The translations under genes and the position numbers were made by a program. The notes beneath the pieces are model-generated. The model made no database searches, was not told where the DNA came from, and saw only the letters and a list, made by a program, of their open reading frames with translations. Below are positions 1 through 6,331 of a DNA stretch of 13,181 bases, piece by piece. Source of the stretch: an uncultured Clostridia bacterium. Its GTDB lineage: Bacteria > Bacillota > Clostridia > Lachnospirales > Anaerotignaceae. The stretch's first letter is position 1; each line of letters opens with the position of its first letter. The stretch covers positions 1-13,181 of the forward strand of contig CALASU010000231.1 in the NCBI GenBank assembly GCA_937888765.1, in the 5' to 3' direction.

Positions 1-160
1 AACTGATTAACAAATGTACAAAGAGACTGTGGTTGTAGCCTCACTTAAACCATCGGGTGGTAGGTGATAGAAAACAATCCACAGTATCTAAAACAGCATA
101 GCCGAACCTGTAGAAAAGGTAAAGAGGGGCTATGACTATATAATACGAGGTGTATTTTAT
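1..160 (+). ncRNA. Candidate structured RNA / leader upstream of the fibre gene
   Basis: No convincing reading frame covers this stretch. What can be seen is nested complementarity. ACTGTGG (26-32) pairs with CCACAGT (79-85). Inside it, TCACTTA (41-47) pairs with TAGGTGA (61-67, one G-U pair) and CCA (50-52) with TGG (58-60), closing a TCGGG loop. Downstream, CATAGCC (97-103) pairs with GGCTATG (128-134), enclosing ACCT (106-109) with AGGT (117-120). TAGCC at 36-40 could compete for GGCTA at 128-132, so a switch or pseudoknot is possible. The order of arms recalls the P7-P3'-P8-P7'-P9 half of a group I intron, but the guanosine-binding pair expected in P7 is not matched, so I do not call it one. 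It could also be a cis-regulatory leader. The class is unknown and the left end may lie outside the window. Confidence 0.4.
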
Positions 161-847
161 TTGATTAGAGCGGCATTTTTAGAAATTGGTAAACAAGTCA
201 CGACAGACACGCTGTATCAGTGGGATGCGAACCAGATTCTTGAAATCACGGGATCTGATTTGGTGACTGCCCCGCCGTTTCATTTTGCCAACAAAAACCA
301 TGAAGAAGCGGTTGTTGTACAGAGTGAAATTGTGGACGGGGTGATCCGTGTACCGATCCCGAACACGTTACTGGCAGAAGAATATCCGATTTATGCGTTT
401 TTGGTTATTGTTGAGGGCGACGTGCTGAACACAAAGCAGGTCTTTGAAATCCCGATCATTTCCCGACCAATGCCGGCGGATTATCACTTTATCGACGATA
501 AAGATGTCATCAACTACGAATATCTTATGGATAAAGTTGTTCGTTTTGGGGATAGAGTGGAAAATCTGACGCTTATTGTCGGGGCGTTGAATGCAAATTC
601 AATGTCCAATGTACTGGGGATGTATAACAAACAGACCCTTTTCTTTCCTGACGGTTCGATTGTTGAAACCGGGGACGGCTGGACAAAGACAACGGTTTTC
701 CTTGAAAGTGGGAACATTCAGGAAACTATGAGAACAATCGGGGACGACGGAAAAACACAGGTCACTGTGAAAGAAACCGTCTTTAACGATGACGGCTCTA
801 TTACTGAGCAGATTACAGAATCTTATACAGAGGAGGTGGAAGCATGA
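161..847 (+). CDS. BppU-type baseplate / tail fibre protein
   Basis: A 228-residue protein with a TTG start, chosen because GAGGTG at 147-152 sits 8 bases upstream and no ATG is available in frame. Residues 1-105 form a beta-rich domain, from 'MIRAAFLEIG' to 'EIPIISRPMPADYHF'. It resembles the N-terminal BppU/DUF2479-like domain that mounts receptor-binding proteins on the baseplate of Gram-positive siphophages. Residues 115-150 look helical and may form a trimer stalk. The C-terminus holds two 'DGSI-E' turns (FPDGSIVE and DDGSITE), typical of a short beta shaft, and there is no obvious carbohydrate-binding head. The gene overlaps the next one by ATGA, which implies translational coupling. 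Its place in front of the portal is odd, because this type normally follows the tail hub gene. The family call rests on pattern memory. A tail accessory protein of another kind is possible. Confidence 0.6.
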   Translation: MIRAAFLEIGKQVTTDTLYQWDANQILEITGSDLVTAPPFHFANKNHEEAVVVQSEIVDGVIRVPIPNTLLAEEYPIYAFLVIVEGDVLNTKQVFEIPIISRPMPADYHFIDDKDVINYEYLMDKVVRFGDRVENLTLIVGALNANSMSNVLGMYNKQTLFFPDGSIVETGDGWTKTTVFLESGNIQETMRTIGDDGKTQVTVKETVFNDDGSITEQITESYTEEVEA

Positions 848-1044
848 ACGCATACAGCACAATGAAAAAACTGATTGCAAACTTAAATGATAAGTATGCA
901 ATGAGGCGTATTACAGAAGCGTCCTATACTGCAACGGCTGCGACATATAAAACACGCCTTGATGTGTTTTTCGGCATGGGTCGCATGACAGCAGAAGAAT
1001 ATAACGAGCTGATGGGGCAGATTAAAACATTCGAGGAGGAATAA
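844..1044 (+). CDS. Small XkdX-like protein following the fibre gene
   Basis: A 66-residue, probably all-helical protein, starting at an ATG that overlaps the upstream stop and is preceded by AGGAGGT. It carries two versions of one short motif: 'RRITEASYTA' near residue 19 and 'GRMTAEEYNEL' near residue 47. The second matches the 'GxITxEEY' pattern at the end of XkdX-like small proteins, which usually sit just behind a fibre or baseplate gene in Bacillota phages. I infer that it travels with the upstream fibre gene as one unit. No biochemical role is firmly known for such proteins. The charged tail (KTFEEE) overlaps the Shine-Dalgarno of the portal gene. I am confident that it is a gene and less sure of the family. 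Confidence 0.6.
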   Translation: MNAYSTMKKLIANLNDKYAMRRITEASYTATAATYKTRLDVFFGMGRMTAEEYNELMGQIKTFEEE

Positions 1045-1047
1045 ACC

Positions 1048-2319
1048 ATGTTTGAAAACATAAAAAGAGCATGGGCGGCGTTGTGGGGACATGATAAAGG
1101 TGTATCTCTGAACGACCATGCAAACCTCCTTAAATTCTTGGGCCTGGATGGAGCAAACCATGATTGTCTGTCTGAAGCCACCTATTTTGCGTGTCTGAAG
1201 GTTCTGTCTGAAGCGTTAGGGAAATTACCCTGTAAAATCATGCAGCATACGCCTGATAATGGTGTTTCCACTATGCGAAAACATCCGCTGTATAAGGTTC
1301 TGCATGACAGACCTAACCCCTATATGACAGCTTCTACGTTTTGGAGCACATTCGAATACAATCGAAACCATTATGGCAATGCATACGCACTGATCCACGG
1401 TGCAGGCAGTAAAACAACGCTTTGGATTCTGCCATCTGACCGTGTCACAATGTGGTACGATGATGCAAAAATCCTTTCTAAGGTGCCGAATATCTGGTAT
1501 CTGTTTGAAACAAGTGAAGGGATTCTGAAGTTTTCGCATGAGGAAATCCTGCATATGAAGGCATCGAACACTTTCGACGGTGTGGAAGGTATTCCTGTCC
1601 GGGAGCAGCTGCAGAACACGATCAAGGGCAACCAGAAAGCACAGAAAATGCTGAATGGTCTGTATGACAGCGGATTCAGCGGTAAAGCTGTACTGAATTA
1701 CACCGGGGCGTTATCTGATACCAACGTACAGACGCTGATTGCGCAGATTAACAAATATGTAAAAGGCGAACTTAAAGCACAGGGAATCGAAAACATCATT
1801 CCCATTCCTTTTGGTTTCAGTCTTTCTCCTCTGAATGCAAAACTGGCGGATTCTCAGTTTATTGAAATCAAACAGTATTCAGCACTGCAGATTGCGTCTG
1901 CATTTGGTATCAAACCGAACCAGATCGGGGACTATACAAAGTCTTCCTATGCATCGGCAGAAGCACAGCAGCTGAGTTTTTACGTTGACACCCTGCTGTA
2001 TATCATCAAACAGTATGAAGAAGAACTGTCTTATAAATTACTGAGCGATGAGGAAAGGCAGAATGGTTTTTGTGTAAAATTCAACGTCAATGTGATTCTG
2101 CGGGCAGATCTGAAAACACAAATCGATACGCTGTCAACGGCTGTGAACAGCTTTATTTATACGCCGAATGAAGCAAGGGCATTGCTGGATATGCCTTGTA
2201 AAGATGGCGGGGACAGATTACTTGGCAACGGTGCAAGTATCCCTGTAGAATTAACAGGATCGCAGTATACCGGGGCAATAAACGGGGAAGGAGGCAGACC
2301 TGATGGCAAACGTAGCTGA
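1048..2319 (+). CDS. Phage portal protein (HK97 family)
   Basis: A 423-residue protein of normal length for the Phage_portal family. Portals form the dodecameric ring at one capsid vertex through which DNA enters and leaves, and which carries the terminase and the neck. Family hallmarks are visible in order: 'TYFACLKVLSEALGKLPCKI' around residues 46-65, 'NRNHYGNAYALI' around 105-116 in the clip/wing region, an 'HEEILHMKA' stretch around 164, 'SALQIASAFGIKPNQIGDY' near 278-296, and the C-terminal helical segment with 'TPNEARALLDMP'. The C-terminal tail is glycine-rich, as is common. ATG 1048 follows AGGAGGA with good spacing. The gene ends 17 bases inside the protease gene. Portal genes normally follow terminase directly, but here the fibre pair intervenes. 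Confidence 0.93.
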   Translation: MFENIKRAWAALWGHDKGVSLNDHANLLKFLGLDGANHDCLSEATYFACLKVLSEALGKLPCKIMQHTPDNGVSTMRKHPLYKVLHDRPNPYMTASTFWSTFEYNRNHYGNAYALIHGAGSKTTLWILPSDRVTMWYDDAKILSKVPNIWYLFETSEGILKFSHEEILHMKASNTFDGVEGIPVREQLQNTIKGNQKAQKMLNGLYDSGFSGKAVLNYTGALSDTNVQTLIAQINKYVKGELKAQGIENIIPIPFGFSLSPLNAKLADSQFIEIKQYSALQIASAFGIKPNQIGDYTKSSYASAEAQQLSFYVDTLLYIIKQYEEELSYKLLSDEERQNGFCVKFNVNVILRADLKTQIDTLSTAVNSFIYTPNEARALLDMPCKDGGDRLLGNGASIPVELTGSQYTGAINGEGGRPDGKRS

Positions 2320-3133
2320 AGAAAATACAAAGAATTTCACAACCGCAATTATCAAAGCCGCGAACGTCCAGGCGTTGGAAGTGACAGAAGAAGAACTGTC
2401 TAAAATCAACAAATTTACGCTCGAACCTTTGGAAGCTGAAGACGTTTTCGTCTTCAAAGTTGCGGCTTGTGATAACGAACTTGACGACAGAAATTTTGAG
2501 CCTTTCAATCTGAGAGCATTGAAAGATTTGAAAAAGCTGTATGTCGGAAAAACAGTCATCAAAGACCATTCCAGGAGGGCTGACAATCAGATTGCCTGTG
2601 TATATGAATCTGAATTGATTTCTGATACAGAAAAGGTCACAGGTGCAGGGGAAGTTTTCACAACATTGGTGCTGAAGTGCTATATGGTCAGAACATCCGG
2701 CAATGCCGATCTGATCAAAGAAATCAAAGCAGGTATCAAAAAAGAAGTATCCACGGGCACAAAGGCAAAGAAAATGATTTGTTCTATTTGCGGCATGGAT
2801 AATATGAAGACCTACTGCCCTCATTTTTGGGGCAGAGAGTACGACGGAAAAGTCTGCTATTTCACACTGGACGGGGCAAAAGAAGCATATGAGCTGTCTT
2901 TTGTGGCTGTACCCTGCCAGCCTCGTGCAGGGGCGGTAAAGCATTATAAAGAAATGGATGAATGCTTTATTGAGGAGGAACAGAAAATGGCTCAGGCAGA
3001 CGACAAAAATCCTGCAGAGGGTGCGGGAGTAGCTAAAAACGAAGCGGAAAGCGTTGAAACAGTTTTGAAAACAAAGCTGATTGACGCTTTTTTGTTTACA
3101 GAAAATCATAAGGAGGTATCCGAACATGAATAA
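2303..3133 (+). CDS. Prohead protease (HK97/U35-like serine protease) with zinc-knuckle insertion
   Basis: A 276-residue protein that should cleave capsid and scaffold during prohead maturation. Predicted catalytic positions follow the herpesvirus-assemblin-like fold: His89 in 'IKDHSRR', Ser150 in 'KKEVSTGTK', and an acidic residue in 'YELSFVAVP' (Glu197), followed by the usual 'AVPCQPRAGAV' ending of the core. Between Ser150 and Glu197 lies a Cys160-x2-Cys163-x8-Cys172-x-His174 set that looks like a zinc site. I have seen this recur in proteases of Bacillota phages. Residues 215-276 form an acidic, probably unfolded tail. An in-frame ATG at codon 229 has its own strong ribosome-binding site, which suggests a nested scaffold product. 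The start at 2303 follows GGAGGC and lies inside the portal gene. The stop overlaps the capsid start by 8 bases. Confidence 0.85.
   Translation: MANVAEENTKNFTTAIIKAANVQALEVTEEELSKINKFTLEPLEAEDVFVFKVAACDNELDDRNFEPFNLRALKDLKKLYVGKTVIKDHSRRADNQIACVYESELISDTEKVTGAGEVFTTLVLKCYMVRTSGNADLIKEIKAGIKKEVSTGTKAKKMICSICGMDNMKTYCPHFWGREYDGKVCYFTLDGAKEAYELSFVAVPCQPRAGAVKHYKEMDECFIEEEQKMAQADDKNPAEGAGVAKNEAESVETVLKTKLIDAFLFTENHKEVSEHE
2971..2989 (+). promoter_or_regulatory. Strong internal ribosome-binding site in the protease gene
   Basis: GGAGG at 2974-2978 lies 8 bases before the in-frame ATG at 2987-2989. It encodes the 'EEEQKM' stretch of the protease, so it may partly reflect Glu-Glu codons. The spacing is optimal. 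Confidence 0.45.
2987..3133 (+). CDS. Possible nested scaffold product (internal in-frame start of the protease gene)
   Basis: Codon 229 of the protease frame is ATG, preceded by TGAGGAGG (2971-2978) with 8 bases of spacing. That is a better site than the one for the full protease. Initiation here would give a 48-residue acidic peptide, 'MAQADDKNPAEGAG...' ending in 'KEVSEHE', lacking all protease residues. The arrangement resembles lambda C/Nu3, where the scaffold is made from an internal start in the protease gene. The product is much shorter than usual scaffolds, and the capsid protein has its own N-terminal coiled region that could serve as scaffold. It could instead be only the C-terminal tail of the protease with a chance Shine-Dalgarno. 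Inferred from sequence only. Confidence 0.4.
   Translation: MAQADDKNPAEGAGVAKNEAESVETVLKTKLIDAFLFTENHKEVSEHE
3110..3117 (+). promoter_or_regulatory. Ribosome-binding site fixing the capsid start
   Basis: A full AAGGAGGT match to the anti-Shine-Dalgarno lies 8 bases before ATG 3126. It decides the capsid start at 3126 in place of the longer frame from 3081, whose extra 15 residues ('MTLFCLQK...') read out of frame through the protease C-terminus. It is among the strongest sites in the window, which fits the need for hundreds of capsid copies. Confidence 0.85.
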
Positions 3134-4271
3134 GAAAATGCGTGAACTGCTGACAAAAATCGAAGAAAAAACGGCAGAAGCAAAGGGTTACACCGAGGGG
3201 GAAGCAAAGAACATCGAAAAGGCAGCCGCTCTGATGACAGAAGTGGACGGTCTGAAGAAAGAATTTGAAGTTGAAAAACAGCTGTTTAATGCAGAAAAAC
3301 TGTTCAATGGCGAAGAAGCACAGAAAGCTGCTGAAGAAAAGAAAACAAAATCTACAGTTGAAGAATTTGCAAAAGCTGTCCGCATGATTGCTCATGGTCA
3401 GACCAAAGATATGGCTGAAGGTACGATGGAAAACGGCGGTTATGTTGTACCTGAAGATATTCAGACAAAAGTACAGCAGTACAAAGATGCTGAATTTGAC
3501 TTGAAGACGCTGGTTGATGTGGAACCCGTAACAACAAATAAAGGTGCAAGAACATTCCAGGCAAAAACAGCCGTGACAGGTCTGGTAAAAGTCGATGAAG
3601 GCGGTGCAATTCCCAAACACGCAGAGCCTAAATTTGAACGTGTGACATATGCGATCGGAGATTTTGCAGGTGTGATTCCCGTAACAAATGACCTGATCGA
3701 AGATGCAAACTCTACAAATATCACAGAAGTTGTAACGCAGTGGCTGGCTCGTGCGTCTGTGGCTACAGGTAACGAACAGATCTTGGAGGCAATCAAGACG
3801 AAAGATGCAGTGGAACTGACTGATCTGGACGGCATCAAAAAAGCGGTGAACGTGACACTGGGTCAGGCTTACGCCGCTGCATCCGTGATCGTGACAAATG
3901 ATGAGGGACTGAATTATCTGGATACACTGAAAGACGGCATGAATCGCCCTCTGCTGAATCCTGATATCACAGCACCTACAGAAATGCGTTTCCGTATCGG
4001 CGCGCATCTGATCCCCGTAAAGGTTGTACCTTCTCACATTTTGCCCGTAGACGGTAACAAAATCCCCTTCATTGTGGGCGATATGAAAGAAGCTATCAAA
4101 TTCTTTGACCGTAAGAAAGTAACGCTGAAAGCGTCTGATGCGGCAACAGTCGGCGGCGTGTCTGCTTACGAAAACAACCTGACATTCTTCAGAGCGATTG
4201 AAAGAATTGACGTAAAAGTCAAAGACAAAAATGCATTTGTAAACGGCTATATCACAGCTGCGGGGGAGTAA
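3126..4271 (+). CDS. Major capsid protein (HK97 fold)
   Basis: A 381-residue protein of the Phage_capsid family that forms the icosahedral shell. Residues 1-95 are highly charged and helical (Lys, Glu, Ala rich). They match the delta/scaffolding domain that HK97-type capsids lose to the prohead protease. The core begins at about residue 97 with 'EGTMENGGYVVPEDIQTKV', a hallmark of the family, followed by 'FDLKTLVDVEPV' (N-arm/E-loop region) and 'FAGVIPVTNDLIEDAN' near the spine helix. The late segment 'VGDMKEAIKFFDRKKVTLK' near residue 319 is also typical. The protease just upstream agrees with cleavage, though the exact site cannot be read. The protease stop overlaps the start by 8 bases. 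Whether the shell is cross-linked as in HK97 itself is not shown. Confidence 0.95.
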   Translation: MNKKMRELLTKIEEKTAEAKGYTEGEAKNIEKAAALMTEVDGLKKEFEVEKQLFNAEKLFNGEEAQKAAEEKKTKSTVEEFAKAVRMIAHGQTKDMAEGTMENGGYVVPEDIQTKVQQYKDAEFDLKTLVDVEPVTTNKGARTFQAKTAVTGLVKVDEGGAIPKHAEPKFERVTYAIGDFAGVIPVTNDLIEDANSTNITEVVTQWLARASVATGNEQILEAIKTKDAVELTDLDGIKKAVNVTLGQAYAAASVIVTNDEGLNYLDTLKDGMNRPLLNPDITAPTEMRFRIGAHLIPVKVVPSHILPVDGNKIPFIVGDMKEAIKFFDRKKVTLKASDAATVGGVSAYENNLTFFRAIERIDVKVKDKNAFVNGYITAAGE

Positions 4272-4306
4272 ATACCTATAACCTGAAAAGAGGTGCAAAC
4301 GCTACA

Positions 4307-4447
4307 ATGTATAGCGAAAGTGATTTAAACGCTATGACGAAAGCTGAAATCGAAGCCCTTGCTGTAGCGTTGGGTTATGAAGGTGTTAACGCATCCGACA
4401 ATAAAGCAACGATGATTATGGCGTTTATGGATGCTCAGGGGGTGTAA
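4307..4447 (+). CDS. 46-residue HeH/SAP-like small protein
   Basis: A short gene filling the space between capsid and connector. It reads 'MYSESDLNAMTKAEIEALA' and then 'VALGYEGVNASDNKATMIM', ending 'AFMDAQGV'. The pattern of a first helix with 'TKAEIEALA', then 'LGY', then 'NKATMIMAFM' as second helix matches the helix-extended-loop-helix (HeH/SAP, Rho-N-like) fold that often appears as a small protein, or a domain of a longer one, beside capsid genes in Bacillota phages. GAGGTG at 4290-4295 is 11 bases from the ATG, slightly far. The ATG sits in the loop of a small hairpin, CGCTA (4300-4304) with TAGCG (4312-4316). The frame is open upstream with no better start. Its role may be nucleic-acid or capsid-interior binding, which is an inference. 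Confidence 0.65.
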   Translation: MYSESDLNAMTKAEIEALAVALGYEGVNASDNKATMIMAFMDAQGV

Positions 4448-4450
4448 ATC

Positions 4451-4756
4451 GTGTTACAGGTTGATAAAGAAACGGTAAAAAATTACCTCGGTATCGACAT
4501 TACAGATGATATGATTGACGCTAATATTTCCCGGTTGATTCCCGTTGCTGATGCTTATCTGCGTGGGGCAATCGGGGAAAATTACCCTGCAGATAATCCA
4601 AAGGCGGTTGAACTGGGTCTGGTTATCATTGCTGATCTGTACGAAAACAGATTTACGACCAGCGATAAAGTGAGCAATCAGACCCGTCGTATCATTGAAG
4701 ATTTCGGTTTGCAGCTGCGGTTAGAGCTGGCACGAGCTGAGGCGGTGGAAACATGA
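4451..4756 (+). CDS. Head-tail connector protein (gp6-like)
   Basis: A 101-residue helical protein that should bind the portal ring and extend the neck (Phage_connect_1, HK97 gp6-like family). Typical features are 'ETVKNYLGIDITDDMIDANISRLIPVADAYL' style N-terminal helices, the 'NPKAVELGLVIIADLYENR' middle helix, and a C-terminal helix beginning 'VSNQTRRIIEDFGLQLRLEL'. Members are usually 90-110 residues, so it is full length. The start is GTG at 4451, after GGGGTG that overlaps the end of the 46-residue gene, so the two are probably coupled. It overlaps the next gene by ATGA. Position between capsid and head-closure gene is what the family predicts. Confidence 0.85.
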   Translation: MLQVDKETVKNYLGIDITDDMIDANISRLIPVADAYLRGAIGENYPADNPKAVELGLVIIADLYENRFTTSDKVSNQTRRIIEDFGLQLRLELARAEAVET

Positions 4757-5058
4757 TCTTTGATAAAACAATTATCATCCAGAAAGTCGATGAAAAAACA
4801 GAAGAATGGTCTGATGTATGGACATTACACGCAAGTGTAAACAAAGCGAAAGCGTCTGAATATAACGGTGCAGCAGTTGCAACGAAACGGACGCTGACGT
4901 TTACTGTCAGATATGCCAAACCGCTTGAAACGATCGCATATCATATGGGGTTGTATCGAATCCTGTTTGACGGCGTTGTCTTCAATATCAATGACTTCGA
5001 CGATTTCATGCTGAACCACCAAACAATTAAGTTAACGGCGGTGAGTGAATATGTCTGA
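4753..5058 (+). CDS. Head closure / head-tail adaptor protein
   Basis: A 101-residue, mostly beta protein of the Phage_H_T_join (SPP1 gp16-like) type, which plugs the connector and offers a surface for the tail. The opening 'MIFDKTIIIQKVDEKTEEWSDVWTLHASVNKAKASEYNGA' and the later 'TFTVRYAK' and 'YRILFDGVVFNINDFDDF' follow the family pattern: a strand pair, then the 'A-V....G.E' segment, then 'R-IL-dG..ynI..idd'. Length is normal. The ATG overlaps the stop of the connector gene. The Shine-Dalgarno is weak (GGCGGTGG), so coupling with the upstream gene is likely. Identified from pattern and position, with good confidence. Confidence 0.8.
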   Translation: MIFDKTIIIQKVDEKTEEWSDVWTLHASVNKAKASEYNGAAVATKRTLTFTVRYAKPLETIAYHMGLYRILFDGVVFNINDFDDFMLNHQTIKLTAVSEYV

Positions 5059-5422
5059 TTTCACAATCGACCTTGAAAACATCCTGACTGAGTATAGCAG
5101 CGAAATAACCGAAGCTGTAAAAGCTGAAACCGAAAAAGCAATGGCAGAACTGGTGGATACGACCAAAGTGACCGCACCCCATGACAGGGGCAAATATAGA
5201 CAGTCAATCAAATCACGTACGCTGAGAGAAACCCCTGCAGTAAAGGTAAAACAGTGGTATGTCAAACCACCTGAATATCGTCTGACACATCTGCTGAATT
5301 TCGGGCATCAGACCCGAAACGGCGGCAGATATGAGGGAACGGGTTTTCTTTCAGAAGCGGTAGATAAAGTAGAAAAGAATTACATTCAGGCAGTAAAGGA
5401 GGCAATCCAAAATGCTGAATAA
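5051..5422 (+). CDS. HK97 gp10-like neck / tail completion protein
   Basis: A 123-residue protein of the HK97 gp10-like family, part of the neck between head and tail. Hallmarks are an N-terminal helix (residues 5-40), 'TAPHDRGKYRQSIKSR' around 41-56, where the family has 'aPvdTG.Lr.Si', and the conserved 'RLTHLLNFGHQTRNGGR' near 77-93 followed by 'GTGFLSEAVDKVEKNY'. I prefer ATG 5051, with GGTGAG upstream at workable distance, over the in-frame GTG at 5045, which would add two residues. The 5' end lies within the last codons of the head-closure gene and the 3' end overlaps the next gene by 11 bases. Confidence 0.85.
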   Translation: MSDFTIDLENILTEYSSEITEAVKAETEKAMAELVDTTKVTAPHDRGKYRQSIKSRTLRETPAVKVKQWYVKPPEYRLTHLLNFGHQTRNGGRYEGTGFLSEAVDKVEKNYIQAVKEAIQNAE

Positions 5423-5729
5423 GATTCTGGATAAAATCGGTATCCCGAACCGTGAAAGCAGGTTCATCGAACCGCCTGCCCCGCCTTTTATCGTATATTT
5501 TGACGGGGTGCAGGTACGGGGAGCGGACGGCGTAAACCTTTTGAAAGAACACGCTTGCACGCTCGAACTGTATACGGATAAACCCGATAAAACAACCATT
5601 TCCAAAATGGAAAGCGTTCTGGATTCTATGGGCATTCCCTATGAGAAATCAGAACAAGTTTATCTCAAAGATCAATCGTATTATATGACGACCTTTGATT
5701 TTGACTACATCGAAAAGAAAGAGGTGTGA
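5412..5729 (+). CDS. Presumed tail terminator / tail completion protein
   Basis: A 105-residue alpha/beta protein in the slot always held by the tail terminator: after gp10-like and before the tube protein. It begins 'MLNKILDKIGIP', has a strand-rich centre with 'PPFIVYFDGVQVRGADGVNLL' and 'CTLELYTDKPD', a helix 'KTTISKMESVLDSMGIPY', and a final strand pair with 'YYMTTFDFDYIEKK'. This is the order seen in proteins that cap the tail tube and join it to the neck. Family membership (lambda U/SPP1 gp17-like or related minor tail proteins) is inferred from size and position. AAAGGAGG at 5394-5401 gives a strong start. Confidence 0.65.
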   Translation: MLNKILDKIGIPNRESRFIEPPAPPFIVYFDGVQVRGADGVNLLKEHACTLELYTDKPDKTTISKMESVLDSMGIPYEKSEQVYLKDQSYYMTTFDFDYIEKKEV

Positions 5730-5732
5730 TAA

Positions 5733-6320
5733 ATGACTAAAAATGAAAGAATTGTACTCGGCTCCGGTAAGCTGTACGGTATGGAATTTGACGGCACAGT
5801 CCCTGATGTGGCTGAGATTTGTGTGGAAGAAAACAGAATGGGCTATATTTCCGGGGGCTGTACTCTGGAGTATAAACCTACACGATATGAGGCAAAAGAT
5901 GACCTCGGTTACGTTGTTAAAACGATCCTGACGGAAGAAGAAGTCACAATGAAATCCGGCATTATGACATTCGATGGCAACACGATCGCCAAACTGTGCG
6001 AAACGGGCCGTGTGACAGAAACGGAAACAGAAAGAATCGTCCTGATCGGCGGCGTGGCGAACAGAACTGGCAAAAAATATCTGCTGTGCTTCCACCATGA
6101 AGATGCAGTGGACGGCGATATCTGGGTTCTGATTGTCGGTCAGAATCAGTCTGGCTTTTCTCTGGCGTTTGCGAAAGACAAAGAAACTGTGATCGACGCA
6201 GAGTTCAAAGCCCTGCCTGACATCGACAAAGAGGGTACTCTGATTAAATATATCGAAGAAGTGAAGTCTGGAGCGGCAAGCGGCGAACCCGAAGAAGAAA
6301 CAGGAGAAGAAACAACATAA
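5733..6320 (+). CDS. Major tail (tube) protein
   Basis: A 195-residue beta-rich protein beginning 'MTKNERIVLGSGKLYGMEFDG'. This is a typical opening of siphophage tube proteins of Bacillota ('...vlGsGklY...'). It stacks as hexamers around the tape measure to make the tail tube. Further features are 'ENRMGYISGGCTLEYKPTRYEAKDD' near residue 33, the helix 'SGIMTFDGNTIAKLCETGRV' near 72, and 'FSLAFAKDKETVIDAEFKALPD' near 140, the late strands shared by the family. The tail after residue 178 is acidic and probably disordered. The Shine-Dalgarno GAGGTG is close to the start at 5733. An intrinsic terminator follows 12 bases after the stop. Confidence 0.88.
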   Translation: MTKNERIVLGSGKLYGMEFDGTVPDVAEICVEENRMGYISGGCTLEYKPTRYEAKDDLGYVVKTILTEEEVTMKSGIMTFDGNTIAKLCETGRVTETETERIVLIGGVANRTGKKYLLCFHHEDAVDGDIWVLIVGQNQSGFSLAFAKDKETVIDAEFKALPDIDKEGTLIKYIEEVKSGAASGEPEEETGEETT

Positions 6321-6331
6321 GAAACAGAATT

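Noticed and set aside
26..88. Group I intron catalytic core (P7-P3'-P8-P7')
   Set aside because: The order of arms is suggestive, but the G-C pair of the guanosine site and the usual S element (AAGATATAGTC-like) are absent, and no exon continuation can be seen. Kept only as a structured RNA candidate.
139..144. Perfect TATAAT that might be a -10 promoter box before the fibre gene
   Set aside because: No -35 box at 16-18 bases upstream (AAGGTA there) and no extended -10. Transcription from it would start at or after the Shine-Dalgarno at 147-152, so it would not serve the TTG start.
161..1044. Diversity-generating retroelement target
   Set aside because: The protein has no C-type lectin-like C-terminus, and no reverse transcriptase or template repeat is in the window.
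3081..3125. Longer capsid start adding 15 residues
   Set aside because: No ribosome-binding site at 3081, the extension is unlike capsid N-termini, and a full AAGGAGGT marks ATG 3126.
2153..3127. 324-codon open frame on the - strand opposite portal and protease
   Set aside because: Same Cys/Phe-rich shadow composition, and it crosses the boundary between two well supported + strand genes.
3096..4298. 400-codon open frame on the - strand opposite the capsid gene
   Set aside because: Its translation is loaded with Cys, Phe and His, as expected for the reverse complement of a Glu/Lys/Ala-rich gene. No plausible family and no coherent operon context; the + strand gene is a clear HK97 capsid.
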